Shown: in pieces, positions 34,268 through 44,375 of the stretch
Layout: every line of letters starts with the position of its first letter
How positions within the stretch are numbered: position 1 is the stretch's first letter
Source: Lachnospiraceae bacterium
GTDB taxonomy: Bacteria > Bacillota > Clostridia > Lachnospirales > Lachnospiraceae
Length of the DNA stretch: 64,000 bases
Reading direction: 5' to 3'
Assembly: GCA_024691425.1 (NCBI GenBank)
Contig: JAILNQ010000016.1
Span: 21,789-85,788 of the forward strand
Program-made: the position numbers and the translations under genes
Notes under the pieces: model-generated
The model's database searches: none
Told to the model about the DNA's origin: nothing
The model's input: only the letters and a program-made list of their open reading frames with translations

Positions 34268-37200
34268 TTACTTAAAGTATTCTACACCCGATTCGAATAT
34301 ACGCATATCCTGCTCGCCGTAAATGTTCACGGCAACGCCGTCTCCGCGCCTCTCCGAGTGACCCATCTTACCGAAAATCCTTCCGTCCGGGCTCGTGATG
34401 CCTTCGATCGCGGCAAAGGATCCGTTAACATTGTATTCTTCATCCATCGAGATATTGCCGGAAGCATCACAGTATCTCGTTGCTACCTGGCCGTTCGCGA
34501 AAAGCTCTGCTATTACATCATCATTTGCTACAAAACGTCCTTCACCGTGCGATACCGGTATGACATATGTCTTTCCGGCCTCGGCGAGCGAAAGCCACGG
34601 CGAAATATCAGAAACAACTTTCGTATAAGCCATTTTTGAAACGTGCCTGTTGATCGTGTTGTATGTAAGCGTCGGCGAGTCAGCATTCTGTCCGGTGATC
34701 TTTCCGCCCGGAAGAAGCCCGAGCTTGACAAGAGCCTGGAATCCGTTGCATATTCCGAGAGCAAGTCCGTCGCGGTTTTCGAGAAGATCCGTGACCGCCT
34801 CATATAATGCTTCGTTCCTGAACGCCGTCGCGAAGAATTTCGCAGAGCCGTCAGGCTCATCGCCTGCCGAAAATCCTCCGGGAAACATAATGAGCTGAGA
34901 TTTTTTGATTCCGTTCCTGAACTTTCCTACTGATTCCCTTATGTCCTCAGGATTCCTGTTCGCGAACACCTGTGTTATGACATCTGCGCCTGCACGCTCG
35001 AAAGCTTTCGCGCTGTCATATTCGCAGTTCGTGCCCGGAAATACCGGTATGAAAACTGTCGGCTTTGCGACCTTGTTACGGCAAACATAAACGCTCCTGC
35101 CGTGATCGCTGCCTTTATAGATCTTGTCGGCAAGAGGCTTATCATCTGTATAGCTTCTTGTCGGGAAAACTTTCTCAAGAGGCTTTTTCCATGCCGCAAG
35201 AGCATCGGCTAACGGAACCGATGAGCTGCCGTAGCTTACCATGCCGTCGTCCGTTACTTCGCCTAATACAGTATACTGAACTGAAAGCTTTCCGACATCG
35301 CCTCCTGAAACTTCTGCAACTATCCATGAAAATCCCGGAACAAAAAGCTTCTTGAAGTCGAATGAATGCTCTATCTTAAATCCTAAACTGTTACCGAACG
35401 CCATCTTGCAAAGAGCAGATGCTATTCCGTATCCGCTTACTGCATATGCCGCCTTGATAAGTCCTGATTCAGCATCTTTCGTGAACTTGGAATACTGATC
35501 CTTTGCGTTCTCGAAATCTATGATGCAAAACTCATCCTTTGATGTTTCAACGAGCACGAGCTTGTCACCGGCCGTCTTAAGCTCAGGCGTTATAACATCA
35601 CTTCCGTCGGCAACATCAACCGCGAACGATACGAGCGTGGGCGGTACGTCAATGTCGTTGAACGATCCCGACATCGAATCCTTTCCTCCTATCGAAGGCA
35701 GGCCGAATCCCATCTGTGCCGCAAAAGCACCGAGAAGCGCTGCGAACGGCTGGCTCCATCTTGACGGCTCGGCCGTCATCCTTCTGAAGTATTCCTGGAA
35801 AGTGAACCTTATCTTCGAATAATCTCCTCCGGCGCTCACGATTTTCGCAACTGATTCTGCGACTGCATAAACCGCGCCGTGATAAGGGCTCCAGCTTGAA
35901 AGGAACGGATCGAATCCGTAGCTCATCATCGTAACCGTACTGCACTTGCCTTCATAGACAGGGAGCTTCGCGATCATGACCTGCGTTTCCGTAAGCTGCG
36001 TCTTACCGCCGTAAGGCATCAGCACGCTGCCGGCTCCTATTGATGAGTCGAACATCTCTACAAGGCCTTTCTGCGAGCATACGTTGAGGTCTGAAAGCGA
36101 ATCGGTAACTGCCGCGGTAAAATCGCCCGCTGCTATGTCATCTGCAACTTTATCGATAAGCGGCGTCTCAAAGAACGGCTTCTTTTCAGGTACGTTGACA
36201 AATACCTGTGTTTCCTGGTGCGCGCCGTTCGTGTCGAGGAACGCCCTCTCAAGATTGACTATCTCTTTGCCGCGCCACGTAAGGATGAGCCTCGGCTCCT
36301 TCGTTACAGTTGCCACCTCCACGGCCTCGAGGTTTTCTTCTGCCGCATATGAAAGGAACTTATCGACATCATCCGCGGCTACGACAACTGCCATTCTCTC
36401 CTGTGATTCGGAGATCGCAAGCTCCGTTCCGTCAAGTCCCGCGTACTTCTTCGGAACCTTGTCGAGATCTATGAGTAGTCCATCCGCAAGCTCGCCTATC
36501 GCAACCGATACGCCGCCTGCACCGAAGTCATTGCATTTTCTTATGAGTTTTGAAACCTCAGGCCGTCTGAACAGACGCTGAAGTTTTCGCTCCGTAGGCG
36601 CATTTCCCTTCTGCACCTCTGCTCCGCATGTCTCTATCGAAGACAAGGTGTGGGCCTTTGATGATCCTGTTGCTCCGCCGCAGCCGTCACGTCCGGTCCT
36701 GCCGCCGAGCAGTATGATGACATCACCCGGATCAGATGTCGCACGAACTACGTTCGATCTTTTAGCGGCACCCATGACCGCACCGATCTCCATACGCTTC
36801 GCGACATAATCAGGATGATATATTTCCTTGACATAACCTGTAGCAAGTCCGATCTGATTGCCGTATGAGCTGTATCCGCTTGCTGCGCCGCGCACGAGCT
36901 TTCTCTGCGGCAGCTTTCCGGGAAGCGTATCCTTCATCGATACCGTCGGGTCTGCAGCGCCGGTGACGCGCATCGCCTGATATACATAGCTTCTTCCCGA
37001 TAAGGGATCCCTTATCGCACCGCCGAGGCATGTTGCCGCGCCTCCGAAAGGCTCTATCTCGGTAGGATGGTTGTGAGTCTCGTTCTTGAAGCTTACGAGC
37101 CATTCCTCTTCTTTGCCGTCGATCGTAACAGGAACTACTATCGAGCATGCGTTTATCTCATCGGATTCCTCCTGGTCGGCGAGCTTGCCCTGCTTTTTCA

Positions 37201-38050
37201 GCTCTTTCATTCCCATGAGGGCAATGTCCATGAGGCATACGAACTTATCGTCCCTGCCGGCGTAAACATCGCTTCTTGCCTTCAGATAGTCCTCATAGCT
37301 CTTCTTTATCGGAGCGGTATAGAATCCGTCCTCGAACTCTACATCGGTAAGCTCAGTCGAGAAAGTCGTATGGCGGCAGTGATCGCTCCAGTATGTATCG
37401 AGCACGCGTATCTCCGTAACTGACGGATCGCGGTTTTCGCTTTTTGCAAAATAATTCTGGATATGGAGAAAATCCTTGAACGTCATCGCAAGTCCGAGCG
37501 AATCGTAAAGCTTCTTCAGCTCGTCTTCGCCCATCTTCGTAAATCCGTCATATATGCTTATGTCCGCCGGCTCATCGAACTTCGCGGCAAGAGTCTCGGG
37601 CTTTTCCATTCCTGTCTCTTTCGAGTCGACGGGGTTGATGCAGTATGATTTTACCGACTCGAACTCTTCACCCGAGATAGTGCCGCTAAGGCAGTAGCTG
37701 ACTGCGGTCTTTATTATCGGTGACGCGTCTGCCGAAAGGAACTGCACGCACTGCACGGCGGAATCCGCGCGCTGGTCGAACTGTCCCGGAAGATACTCAA
37801 CTGAGAAAATCCGGTCGCTGTCATCATGTGGAAAATCATCCTCATAAAGATCATCGAGAGGCGGTTCGCTGAACACACAGTTCTTCGCGGTCTCGAAAAC
37901 GTCATCATCAAGGTTCTCAATGTCATATCTTATGAGTATCCTGACATTCGTAAGCCCTTCGAGCTTCAGATAGCCTTTGAGGTCTTCGAGCAGTTCATTC
38001 GCTGCGGCCGCGTAGGCACGCTTCTTTTCAACATAGATACGTCTTACCAT
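34268..38050 (-). CDS. purL: phosphoribosylformylglycinamidine synthase, single-chain PurL
   Basis: A 1260-residue fused enzyme for step four of purine synthesis: FGAR + glutamine + ATP to FGAM. The synthetase part shows DTYWSDHCRHTTF near 230 and NETHNHPTEIEPFGGAATC near 330. The C-terminal glutaminase has PGTNCEYDSAKAFERAG, MFPGGFSAGDEPDG and GICNGFQALVKLGLLPGG with the nucleophilic Cys. Many Firmicutes instead have split PurS/PurQ/PurL; the fused form is common in Lachnospiraceae. ATG 38050 starts MVRRIYVEKK; the longer frame overlaps radA and is unlikely. It is 22 bases after radA and away from the purEMND run at 47040-50444. Confidence 0.96.
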   Translation of the reverse strand: MVRRIYVEKKRAYAAAANELLEDLKGYLKLEGLTNVRILIRYDIENLDDDVFETAKNCVFSEPPLDDLYEDDFPHDDSDRIFSVEYLPGQFDQRADSAVQCVQFLSADASPIIKTAVSYCLSGTISGEEFESVKSYCINPVDSKETGMEKPETLAAKFDEPADISIYDGFTKMGEDELKKLYDSLGLAMTFKDFLHIQNYFAKSENRDPSVTEIRVLDTYWSDHCRHTTFSTELTDVEFEDGFYTAPIKKSYEDYLKARSDVYAGRDDKFVCLMDIALMGMKELKKQGKLADQEESDEINACSIVVPVTIDGKEEEWLVSFKNETHNHPTEIEPFGGAATCLGGAIRDPLSGRSYVYQAMRVTGAADPTVSMKDTLPGKLPQRKLVRGAASGYSSYGNQIGLATGYVKEIYHPDYVAKRMEIGAVMGAAKRSNVVRATSDPGDVIILLGGRTGRDGCGGATGSSKAHTLSSIETCGAEVQKGNAPTERKLQRLFRRPEVSKLIRKCNDFGAGGVSVAIGELADGLLIDLDKVPKKYAGLDGTELAISESQERMAVVVAADDVDKFLSYAAEENLEAVEVATVTKEPRLILTWRGKEIVNLERAFLDTNGAHQETQVFVNVPEKKPFFETPLIDKVADDIAAGDFTAAVTDSLSDLNVCSQKGLVEMFDSSIGAGSVLMPYGGKTQLTETQVMIAKLPVYEGKCSTVTMMSYGFDPFLSSWSPYHGAVYAVAESVAKIVSAGGDYSKIRFTFQEYFRRMTAEPSRWSQPFAALLGAFAAQMGFGLPSIGGKDSMSGSFNDIDVPPTLVSFAVDVADGSDVITPELKTAGDKLVLVETSKDEFCIIDFENAKDQYSKFTKDAESGLIKAAYAVSGYGIASALCKMAFGNSLGFKIEHSFDFKKLFVPGFSWIVAEVSGGDVGKLSVQYTVLGEVTDDGMVSYGSSSVPLADALAAWKKPLEKVFPTRSYTDDKPLADKIYKGSDHGRSVYVCRNKVAKPTVFIPVFPGTNCEYDSAKAFERAGADVITQVFANRNPEDIRESVGKFRNGIKKSQLIMFPGGFSAGDEPDGSAKFFATAFRNEALYEAVTDLLENRDGLALGICNGFQALVKLGLLPGGKITGQNADSPTLTYNTINRHVSKMAYTKVVSDISPWLSLAEAGKTYVIPVSHGEGRFVANDDVIAELFANGQVATRYCDASGNISMDEEYNVNGSFAAIEGITSPDGRIFGKMGHSERRGDGVAVNIYGEQDMRIFESGVEYFK

Positions 38051-38072
38051 TTTTCTTTTCCCTTTTCTTGAG

Positions 38073-39440
38073 TTATCCGATCGCGCGTATCGCATCCGCA
38101 AGGGTGCTTACCGTGATGATCTTAGGTCCTTTGATCTCCTTCAGCTGATCGGCGTTTCCCAAAGGAGCTATGATCCGTCCGAATCCGAGCTTTGCGGCCT
38201 CGGCGGCACGGTTATTTACGAGGCTTACCGACCTTACTTCGCCTGAAAGCCCGACCTCTCCGAACACGACCGTATCATCGGAAATGACCGTATTCGTAAA
38301 GCTCGAAGTTACCGCGAGAGCGATCCCGAGATCGATTGCCGGCTCATTCATCTTCATCCCGCCGGCGATGTTCACGTATGCGTCGCACTCTCCGAGCTTT
38401 AAGCCCATCCTTTTTTCGAGTACCGCCATGAGAAGGTTGACTCTGTTAGGATCGCATCCCGTTGCCTGACGCCTCGGTATCCCGAAGCTGGAGCGGCATA
38501 CGAGCGCCTGTATCTCAACGAGGAGAGGACGCGTTCCTTCCATCGCGCAGACTACGCACGAACCCGATGAATCTTTCGGGCGTCCGCTCAGCATGTATTC
38601 CGAAGGGTTCGCAACTTCTGCAAGTCCCGAGCCCATCATCTCGAAAACTCCTATCTCGTTCGTAGAGCCGAACCTGTTCTTTACCGCACGCAATACTCTG
38701 TACGATGCATAGCGGTCTCCTTCAAAATAGAGCACCGTGTCCACCATGTGTTCAAGGACACGCGGACCGGCGACCGTACCTTCCTTCGTGACGTGTCCGA
38801 CGATGAACACGGATACCGAAAGGCTTTTTGCGATCATCATCAGAACATTCGTAGCTTCCCTGACCTGTGATACGCTTCCGGGAGCTGACGATACGCTGTC
38901 AGAGTACATCGTCTGGATACTGTCTATGACTGCGGCGGCAGGCTTATGCTTCCTGATGACTTCTTCTATCGCCGAAAGATCTGTCTCGCAAAGAAGCAGC
39001 AGGTCATCCGCAAATTCCCCGAGCCGCATCGCGCGCATCTTTATCTGCGCAAGCGATTCCTCGCCGGAAATATATAGGACCTTTCTGCCGGATGAAGCAA
39101 GATTGCGGCACACCTGCAGGAGCAGGGTAGATTTTCCGATACCGGGATCTCCGCCAACTAAAACAAGGGAGCCCGGTACTATACCGCCTCCCAAAACCCT
39201 GTCAAGCTCAGACATGCCCGTTACATACCGCTCAAGCGATTCAAGCGAAACCGCTGAAACGCTCATCGGTTCCGGAGCGTTCGTACGCGCTCTGCCTGAC
39301 AATGATTGTGCCGTTCTGCCTGCCGGCTCTTCCACGAACGTGTTCCACGACTTGCAGGCCGGACACTGTCCCATCCATTTGGACGATTCGTACCCGCATT
39401 CGTTGCAGAAGAACGACGTGGAAGGTCTGCCTTTTGCCAT
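38073..39440 (-). CDS. radA: DNA repair protein RadA/Sms
   Basis: A 455-residue RecA-related helicase used in recombination and branch migration. The N-terminal zinc finger (CNECGYESSKWMGQCPAC) covers residues 11-29. Walker A GGDPGIGKST lies near 95, the family motif KNRFGSTNEIG near 255 and a Lon-protease-like domain fills 285-450. In Bacillus radA follows clpC; here the order is clpC, one small conserved gene, then radA, so the neighbourhood is ancestral. The start lies 3 bases from the upstream stop codon. Confidence 0.96.
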   Translation of the reverse strand: MAKGRPSTSFFCNECGYESSKWMGQCPACKSWNTFVEEPAGRTAQSLSGRARTNAPEPMSVSAVSLESLERYVTGMSELDRVLGGGIVPGSLVLVGGDPGIGKSTLLLQVCRNLASSGRKVLYISGEESLAQIKMRAMRLGEFADDLLLLCETDLSAIEEVIRKHKPAAAVIDSIQTMYSDSVSSAPGSVSQVREATNVLMMIAKSLSVSVFIVGHVTKEGTVAGPRVLEHMVDTVLYFEGDRYASYRVLRAVKNRFGSTNEIGVFEMMGSGLAEVANPSEYMLSGRPKDSSGSCVVCAMEGTRPLLVEIQALVCRSSFGIPRRQATGCDPNRVNLLMAVLEKRMGLKLGECDAYVNIAGGMKMNEPAIDLGIALAVTSSFTNTVISDDTVVFGEVGLSGEVRSVSLVNNRAAEAAKLGFGRIIAPLGNADQLKEIKGPKIITVSTLADAIRAIG

Positions 39441-39443
39441 TAA

Positions 39444-39854
39444 CTACTCTACAACCTTTACGTTTATTTCTCCTTTACCTTCGAGCTCAACTGAGATGCT
39501 GAGCTTTCCGCCAAGGTTAGTTCTGATCCTGCCTATGTTCTTGCCGGCGATGCTGACGCTGTATTCCGTGTCCTCTTTGAGGCCGACAGTGATCATCGCA
39601 TCCTCATCACCGCATACCGTGAAGGAAACGCCGTCCGGCATGACTTTAAAATCGTTCACGCTCGTTCCGGGCTCGGACTCATATACGAACATCCCGTCCC
39701 TCTCGAGCTTCGTAAGTTCCTTGAATGTCTTGACCTTATAAAGATTGCCGGCAACATCGAAATCCTCGACCTTGGCCTTGGCATCGAGCGTGTGGTTGCC
39801 GAAGCTGATGGCACCGCCATCTTCCTTACGGATCAGTTCAGAAACTGCAGACAT
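39444..39854 (-). CDS. conserved small protein of unknown function
   Basis: A 136-residue protein, no signal peptide, no membrane segment, predicted mostly beta. It begins MSAVSELIRKEDGGAISFGN and has a YKVKTFKELTKLERDGMFVY block in the middle. I recall similar clostridial proteins labelled endosialidase, but at this size nothing in it resembles a sialidase, so I give no function. Its position between clpC and radA and its three-base distance to radA suggest joint expression with the repair gene. GAGG precedes the start. Confidence 0.75.
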   Translation of the reverse strand: MSAVSELIRKEDGGAISFGNHTLDAKAKVEDFDVAGNLYKVKTFKELTKLERDGMFVYESEPGTSVNDFKVMPDGVSFTVCGDEDAMITVGLKEDTEYSVSIAGKNIGRIRTNLGGKLSISVELEGKGEINVKVVE

Positions 39855-39904
39855 TTTTACCTCCTCTCAAACGATCCCCATAATCATCTGTAAGTACTAA
39901 AAAC

Positions 39905-39910
39905 ATTATA
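39905..39910 (-). promoter_or_regulatory. -10 of the promoter for the 39444 gene and radA
   Basis: Perfect TATAAT on the minus strand (39910-39905) in the 94-base gap after clpC, with only a weak -35 (TGGATA) 17 bases away. It gives a leader of about 45 bases. Confidence 0.5.
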
Positions 39911-39948
39911 TGCTGTCTCGGATATTTTATCCACAAATATATTGCGCT

Positions 39949-42378
39949 CTAAGAGAAAACTATCTTGTCTCCCTTCGCCCGTATCGTCACTTCGTCACCT
40001 TCCTTGAACCTGCCTTCAAGAAGCTCCATCGCGAGCGGATCCTCGAGCATCGTCTGAACCGCTCTTCTTATCGGCCTTGCACCGAACTTCTTGTCGTTTC
40101 CTTTCGCGGCAACGAGTTTCTTCGCGGAATCCGTTATGCGAAGCTTGATGCCGCGTGATTCGAACGCCCTGTCGCACAGCTCCTTCGTCTGTAGCGAAAC
40201 GATCTTCTTCAGGTCATCATCATTCAATGTCCTGAATACGACTATCTCATCTATACGGTTGATGAACTCGGGCTTGAACGTGTTCTTGACTTCCTCCATG
40301 ACGCCCGATTTCATACGGTCATGGTCGCTCTTCTCGTCGGTCTGCGTGATGAATCCGAGCTTCTTCGGGTCGATTATCCTGTTAGCTCCCGCATTGCTCG
40401 TCATGATGATTATCGTGTTCTTAAAACTCACCTTCCGCCCGTTCGAATCGGTGATATGACCGTCATCAAGTACCTGAAGGAGTATGTTGAACACATCTGG
40501 ATGTGCCTTTTCTATCTCGTCGAAAAGAACGACTGAATATGGATTGCGCCTTACTTTCTCAGAAAGCTGTCCGCCCTCCTCGAATCCGACGTATCCCGGA
40601 GGCGAGCCGATCATCTTCGAAACGGTATGCTTTTCCATGTATTCAGACATATCGACGCGGATCAGCGCATTCTCCGTGCCGAAGAGCACCTTCGCGAGCG
40701 TCTTTGAAAGCTCTGTCTTTCCTACGCCGGTAGGTCCTAAGAACAGGAAGGATCCGATCGGCCTGTCCGCTTCCTTGAGTCCGACCCTTCCGCGCTTTAT
40801 GGCGCGCGCGACCGCGCTTACTGCCTCAGACTGCCCTATGACTGATTTCGCAAGTTCGTCCTCGAGTTTTAATAGCTTGCTGCTCTCGGACTCTGAAAGC
40901 CGCTCTACAGGTATCCTCGTAAGGCTTGCAACAATCCCCTCGATATCCTCTTTCGTTACCGAAACGCTGCTTTTCTTCTTTTTCCCTTCAAGCTTCTTAT
41001 CGATCTGGCGCTGAAGCTTCTCGGCCTCTTTCTTCTTAGCCGAAAATCCTTCGATATCGCTGCTCTTTAAGCACTCCTCTTCCTCTTTTTCGATCTCTTT
41101 CAGCTTCTCTTTCAGAGCATTGACATCCTTCGGATCGATGAGGTTTCCGAGCCGCACTTTTGATGCCGCTTCATCGATGAGGTCGATTGCTTTGTCGGGA
41201 AGGAATCTGTCGTTTACGTATCTCGCGGAAAGCTTCACGGCTGCAACTAAAGCATCATCATCATATTTCACACCGTGGTGCTTTTCGTATCCGCGCGCGA
41301 TCCCGCGAAGTATCGCGATGCAGCCTTCCTCTGACGGCTCTTCCACATAGATCGGCTGGAACCTTCTCTCGAGCGCCGCATCTTTCTCGATATGCTTCCT
41401 GTATTCGTCATACGTCGTCGCACCTATCAGCTGGACTTCTCCGCGGGCAAGGGACGGCTTTAAAATGTTGCTCGCATCTATCGAGCCTTCCGCACCGCCT
41501 GCGCCGATTATCGTATGGACTTCGTCCATGAAAAGAAGTATGTTCCCTTCGGTTATGACTTCGTTTATGACTCTTTTTATCCTCTCCTCGAACTCTCCTC
41601 TGTACTTGCTTCCCGCTACCATGGCGGAAAGATCGAGAGTAAGGAGCCTCTTATCGGCAACCGTATCAGGCACCGCGCCGTCAACAATGCGCTGCGCGAG
41701 GCCTTCTACTATCGCGGTCTTGCCTACTCCGGGCTCACCGATGAGGCACGGATTGTTCTTCGTTCTTCTCGAGAGCGTCTGGATCATCCTCGTGATCTCG
41801 GCATCCCTTCCGATGACCGGATCGAGCTTGCCCTCTGCGGCAAGTGCCGTAAGATCGCGGCTGTACTGCTCTATGAGCATGCCCTGCGGGCTTCCTGCAT
41901 GCCTTACCGTTGCCTTTATCTGCTCCTTGTAATCCTCGAGATTTTCGCCCATCGCAACGAGCGTGTCGGCGAAAAGCTTCTGCGGATTGACCGCGAGCGT
42001 GTTGATGAGGCGGAGCGCAAGATTGTCCGCATCAGAAATTATCGCAAGAAGCAGATGCTCCGTTCCGATCTCTTCGGAATCAAAAGACTGCGCGAGTTCC
42101 TGCGCGAGGTCAAGGATCGACTCGACCTTCGGCGTGAAGCCTTCACGCTCCTTCTTAGCGATTTTCCCGGGAAGGGCTATCTGCTCGTCAATGAGCTTTA
42201 CGATCTTCTCCTCGTCTATGTCGTTAGCGGCAAGCACCATCGCCGCCACTCCGCCTTTTTCCATGCTGAGCGCGAGAAGAAGATGCTCGCTTCCGACATA
42301 TCCGTGCTTGAATCCGTCCGAAAGCTGTTTTGCGAGCGAAAGCACCATCCATGCTTTCTCCGTGTATTTACGTGACAT
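39949..42378 (-). CDS. clpC: ClpC, AAA+ unfoldase of the Clp protease
   Basis: An 809-residue Hsp100 protein. A double Clp-N domain spans 1-145, AAA+ 1 has GEPGVGKT near 205, and a short middle domain (about 400-460, shorter than in ClpB) precedes AAA+ 2 with GPTGVGKT near 530. The loop with KLGFIT near 650 is the LGF-type contact with ClpP, so this is a protease partner. The Firmicute neighbours ctsR, mcsA and mcsB are absent upstream, and no CtsR-type heptad repeat is seen, so it is not regulated in the Bacillus way. AAAAAGGAG precedes the ATG. Confidence 0.94.
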   Translation of the reverse strand: MSRKYTEKAWMVLSLAKQLSDGFKHGYVGSEHLLLALSMEKGGVAAMVLAANDIDEEKIVKLIDEQIALPGKIAKKEREGFTPKVESILDLAQELAQSFDSEEIGTEHLLLAIISDADNLALRLINTLAVNPQKLFADTLVAMGENLEDYKEQIKATVRHAGSPQGMLIEQYSRDLTALAAEGKLDPVIGRDAEITRMIQTLSRRTKNNPCLIGEPGVGKTAIVEGLAQRIVDGAVPDTVADKRLLTLDLSAMVAGSKYRGEFEERIKRVINEVITEGNILLFMDEVHTIIGAGGAEGSIDASNILKPSLARGEVQLIGATTYDEYRKHIEKDAALERRFQPIYVEEPSEEGCIAILRGIARGYEKHHGVKYDDDALVAAVKLSARYVNDRFLPDKAIDLIDEAASKVRLGNLIDPKDVNALKEKLKEIEKEEEECLKSSDIEGFSAKKKEAEKLQRQIDKKLEGKKKKSSVSVTKEDIEGIVASLTRIPVERLSESESSKLLKLEDELAKSVIGQSEAVSAVARAIKRGRVGLKEADRPIGSFLFLGPTGVGKTELSKTLAKVLFGTENALIRVDMSEYMEKHTVSKMIGSPPGYVGFEEGGQLSEKVRRNPYSVVLFDEIEKAHPDVFNILLQVLDDGHITDSNGRKVSFKNTIIIMTSNAGANRIIDPKKLGFITQTDEKSDHDRMKSGVMEEVKNTFKPEFINRIDEIVVFRTLNDDDLKKIVSLQTKELCDRAFESRGIKLRITDSAKKLVAAKGNDKKFGARPIRRAVQTMLEDPLAMELLEGRFKEGDEVTIRAKGDKIVFS

Positions 42379-42400
42379 TTAGATCTCCTTTTTGTGCCTG

Positions 42401-44329
42401 TCAGTCGAGATTCAGGAACTCGAACTGGAAATCCTCATCAAGATCGTTATCTTCCGCTCTTGATGCTATGAACTTCTGCTGTTCCTTCTGCGCTTCGGCT
42501 TCCTGACGTTCTTTTTCTATCCTGCGCTGCTCTTCAATGCGCTGCTGCTGTTCGAAAAGCCTGCGCTGTCTTTCTCTCTGGTCTTCCTCATGCATAACAT
42601 GGGGCTTCTCTTCAAGATCCTCGGGATGAACAGTTTTCTTTCTCGGAGGAAGCGGTTTCTTTCTGTCAGAGGCTTCTTCACGCTCCTTCTCGAAGGCGCT
42701 CCAGTCCATCGGAGTAGCTTCCTCGTACCCTTGCGCACGTCTCTTGGCCGCCTTCTTCTCTTCCTTGGCGCGCCACTTTTCTTCCTTCGCGAGCTCGCGT
42801 CTTTCTTTTCTTGAGAGCGACATGTAATACCTTTCGTATTCTTCGTCGTCCATCTCGTCTATGTTCGGTCTGCCGTCGTCTTCGTCGTCTTCGTCTTCTT
42901 CCTCTTCTTCGTCTTCTGCTTCATCCTCATCATCTTCGTCTTCATCATCGGCAGGTCTTGACGGTCTTGACGCATACCGTCTTTCATCTTCGTCGTCTTC
43001 TTCCTCGTCGTCTTCTGCTTCTTCTTCGTCTTCTGCTTCCTCTTCCTCATCATCTCTTGACATGGATTTTCCGACTAAAGAAGCAGCCGTTACTGCACCA
43101 GGCTTCGCAGGTCTTCTGACATACTGTTCTTCGGCGTCTTCTTCGTCCTCTTCCTCATCGCCGTAATAACCGTCATACATTGCGTCAAGGTCCTCTGCAT
43201 ATTCATGCAGGCGTACCGCAAGTATTATGATGACGATAAGAAGTATCAGCGCAAGCGGTGCGCAGACGAGAAGAAGTATCGACTGTATGTTTCTCGGAAT
43301 GTATTTATCGAGGATCCCTATGCCATTCTCTGAATCGGATGACTCATCACTCTCTCCTTCGCCCTCCTGCTCGGGAAAAGCATCAGGATCGAAGAATCTC
43401 TGATAGGTTCCCTCGTTCTTGTCATATCTGTACCAGCCCTTGTTCCCTTCTGAGCTCATCGCGTATACGAGGAAGAAATCCGAAGGGTCCATCCCGTTCA
43501 CTTCCTCTGTGTTTCCTGCGGCAACGCTCGTTTTCATGTATGCGGTGAGCGTCTGCCCGGCCCATTCGAGAACTGCTTTAGTGTAATTGTCGGGTATCGG
43601 TCCTTCGCATTCGGGAAGAACGATGATGAAACGGTTTTCGATGCCCTGGATCATCCTGAAATCGCTGAGCTCACCGGTTGAGGCGTTGAGAATCATGAAT
43701 CTGCCGTCCGCGCCGGATGCATCGGTCGTATAAAGAAGGCTTAAGTCTCCCATGTCGAACTTCGCGCATTCGACCGTCTGTCCGTTAAAATCTGCCGTCT
43801 CCTTGTGGAACAGAACGGGCTTGAACTCCTCCGCGAAAACAGCCTGCACGACTCTGCCGTCGCCTGCATCTATCGTTCCTTCGCTGACACCGGTCTCAGT
43901 AAGGTCTACACCCTCTGTAGCTGCCGCGGTATCCTCTCCGTTCACGCTCACCGAAACTGATGCGGTCTCGGGAGATTCAGCATCTTCTGCAGTTGCGGTT
44001 ACGCTCACTTCTGCATTTCCGCCTGATAACGTCGTGAAAGTGACCGTAGCTTTCTTCTCTTTGAAAGTCACGAGTCCGCCGCCGCCTCCGCCATACTCAG
44101 CTGAGCAGTCCTCGAAATTGAGTCTTGCCGCGTTGAAATTAACTTCAACATCAGGCGGAGCCTCGCCTTCGATCGCCTCGGCGTCTATGGTCACCGTTAC
44201 GCTTTCACCTATCTCGCATGTCTCCTTATCGGCTGATACGCTGAGACCTTCGGCATATACGGGCTCAGCCGCCAAGACAGTCAACGCCGCGATAAATGCC
44301 ACTGGAATGATTTTCGATAAATGCTTCAT
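42401..44329 (-). CDS. single-pass membrane protein with beta-sandwich ectodomain and very acidic cytoplasmic tail
   Basis: A 642-residue protein I cannot assign to a named family. Residues 1-27 are a signal peptide ending VYAEG. Residues 29-120 form a cohesin-like or Ig-like beta domain with a run of Gly near 80. A second extracellular region spans 140-340. One membrane helix lies at 351-373. The cytoplasmic tail contains two long Asp/Glu blocks (about 391-400 and 425-500), then a Lys/Arg/Glu/Gln-rich helical end. ATG 44329 has AAGGAAG upstream. It follows the SH3b/glucosaminidase gene by 46 bases, so a cell-wall role is suspected. Confidence 0.75.
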   Translation of the reverse strand: MKHLSKIIPVAFIAALTVLAAEPVYAEGLSVSADKETCEIGESVTVTIDAEAIEGEAPPDVEVNFNAARLNFEDCSAEYGGGGGGLVTFKEKKATVTFTTLSGGNAEVSVTATAEDAESPETASVSVSVNGEDTAAATEGVDLTETGVSEGTIDAGDGRVVQAVFAEEFKPVLFHKETADFNGQTVECAKFDMGDLSLLYTTDASGADGRFMILNASTGELSDFRMIQGIENRFIIVLPECEGPIPDNYTKAVLEWAGQTLTAYMKTSVAAGNTEEVNGMDPSDFFLVYAMSSEGNKGWYRYDKNEGTYQRFFDPDAFPEQEGEGESDESSDSENGIGILDKYIPRNIQSILLLVCAPLALILLIVIIILAVRLHEYAEDLDAMYDGYYGDEEEDEEDAEEQYVRRPAKPGAVTAASLVGKSMSRDDEEEEAEDEEEAEDDEEEDDEDERRYASRPSRPADDEDEDDEDEAEDEEEEEDEDDEDDGRPNIDEMDDEEYERYYMSLSRKERRELAKEEKWRAKEEKKAAKRRAQGYEEATPMDWSAFEKEREEASDRKKPLPPRKKTVHPEDLEEKPHVMHEEDQRERQRRLFEQQQRIEEQRRIEKERQEAEAQKEQQKFIASRAEDNDLDEDFQFEFLNLD

Positions 44330-44375
44330 TTTCTTCCTTCTTTCTTGATGCCTTTTCTTGATGCTTCTCTTTATC

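Noticed and set aside
38737..39741. 334-codon plus-strand frame crossing radA and the small upstream gene.
   Set aside because: It spans two real genes in antisense and has no plausible protein features.
41515..42375. 286-codon plus-strand frame opposite clpC.
   Set aside because: Shadow of ClpC N-domain and AAA+ 1, in a region with codon bias that leaves the antisense frame open.
42861..43166. Plus-strand frame coding almost only Ser.
   Set aside because: It is the complement of Asp/Glu codon runs in the acidic tail of the membrane protein at 42401-44329.
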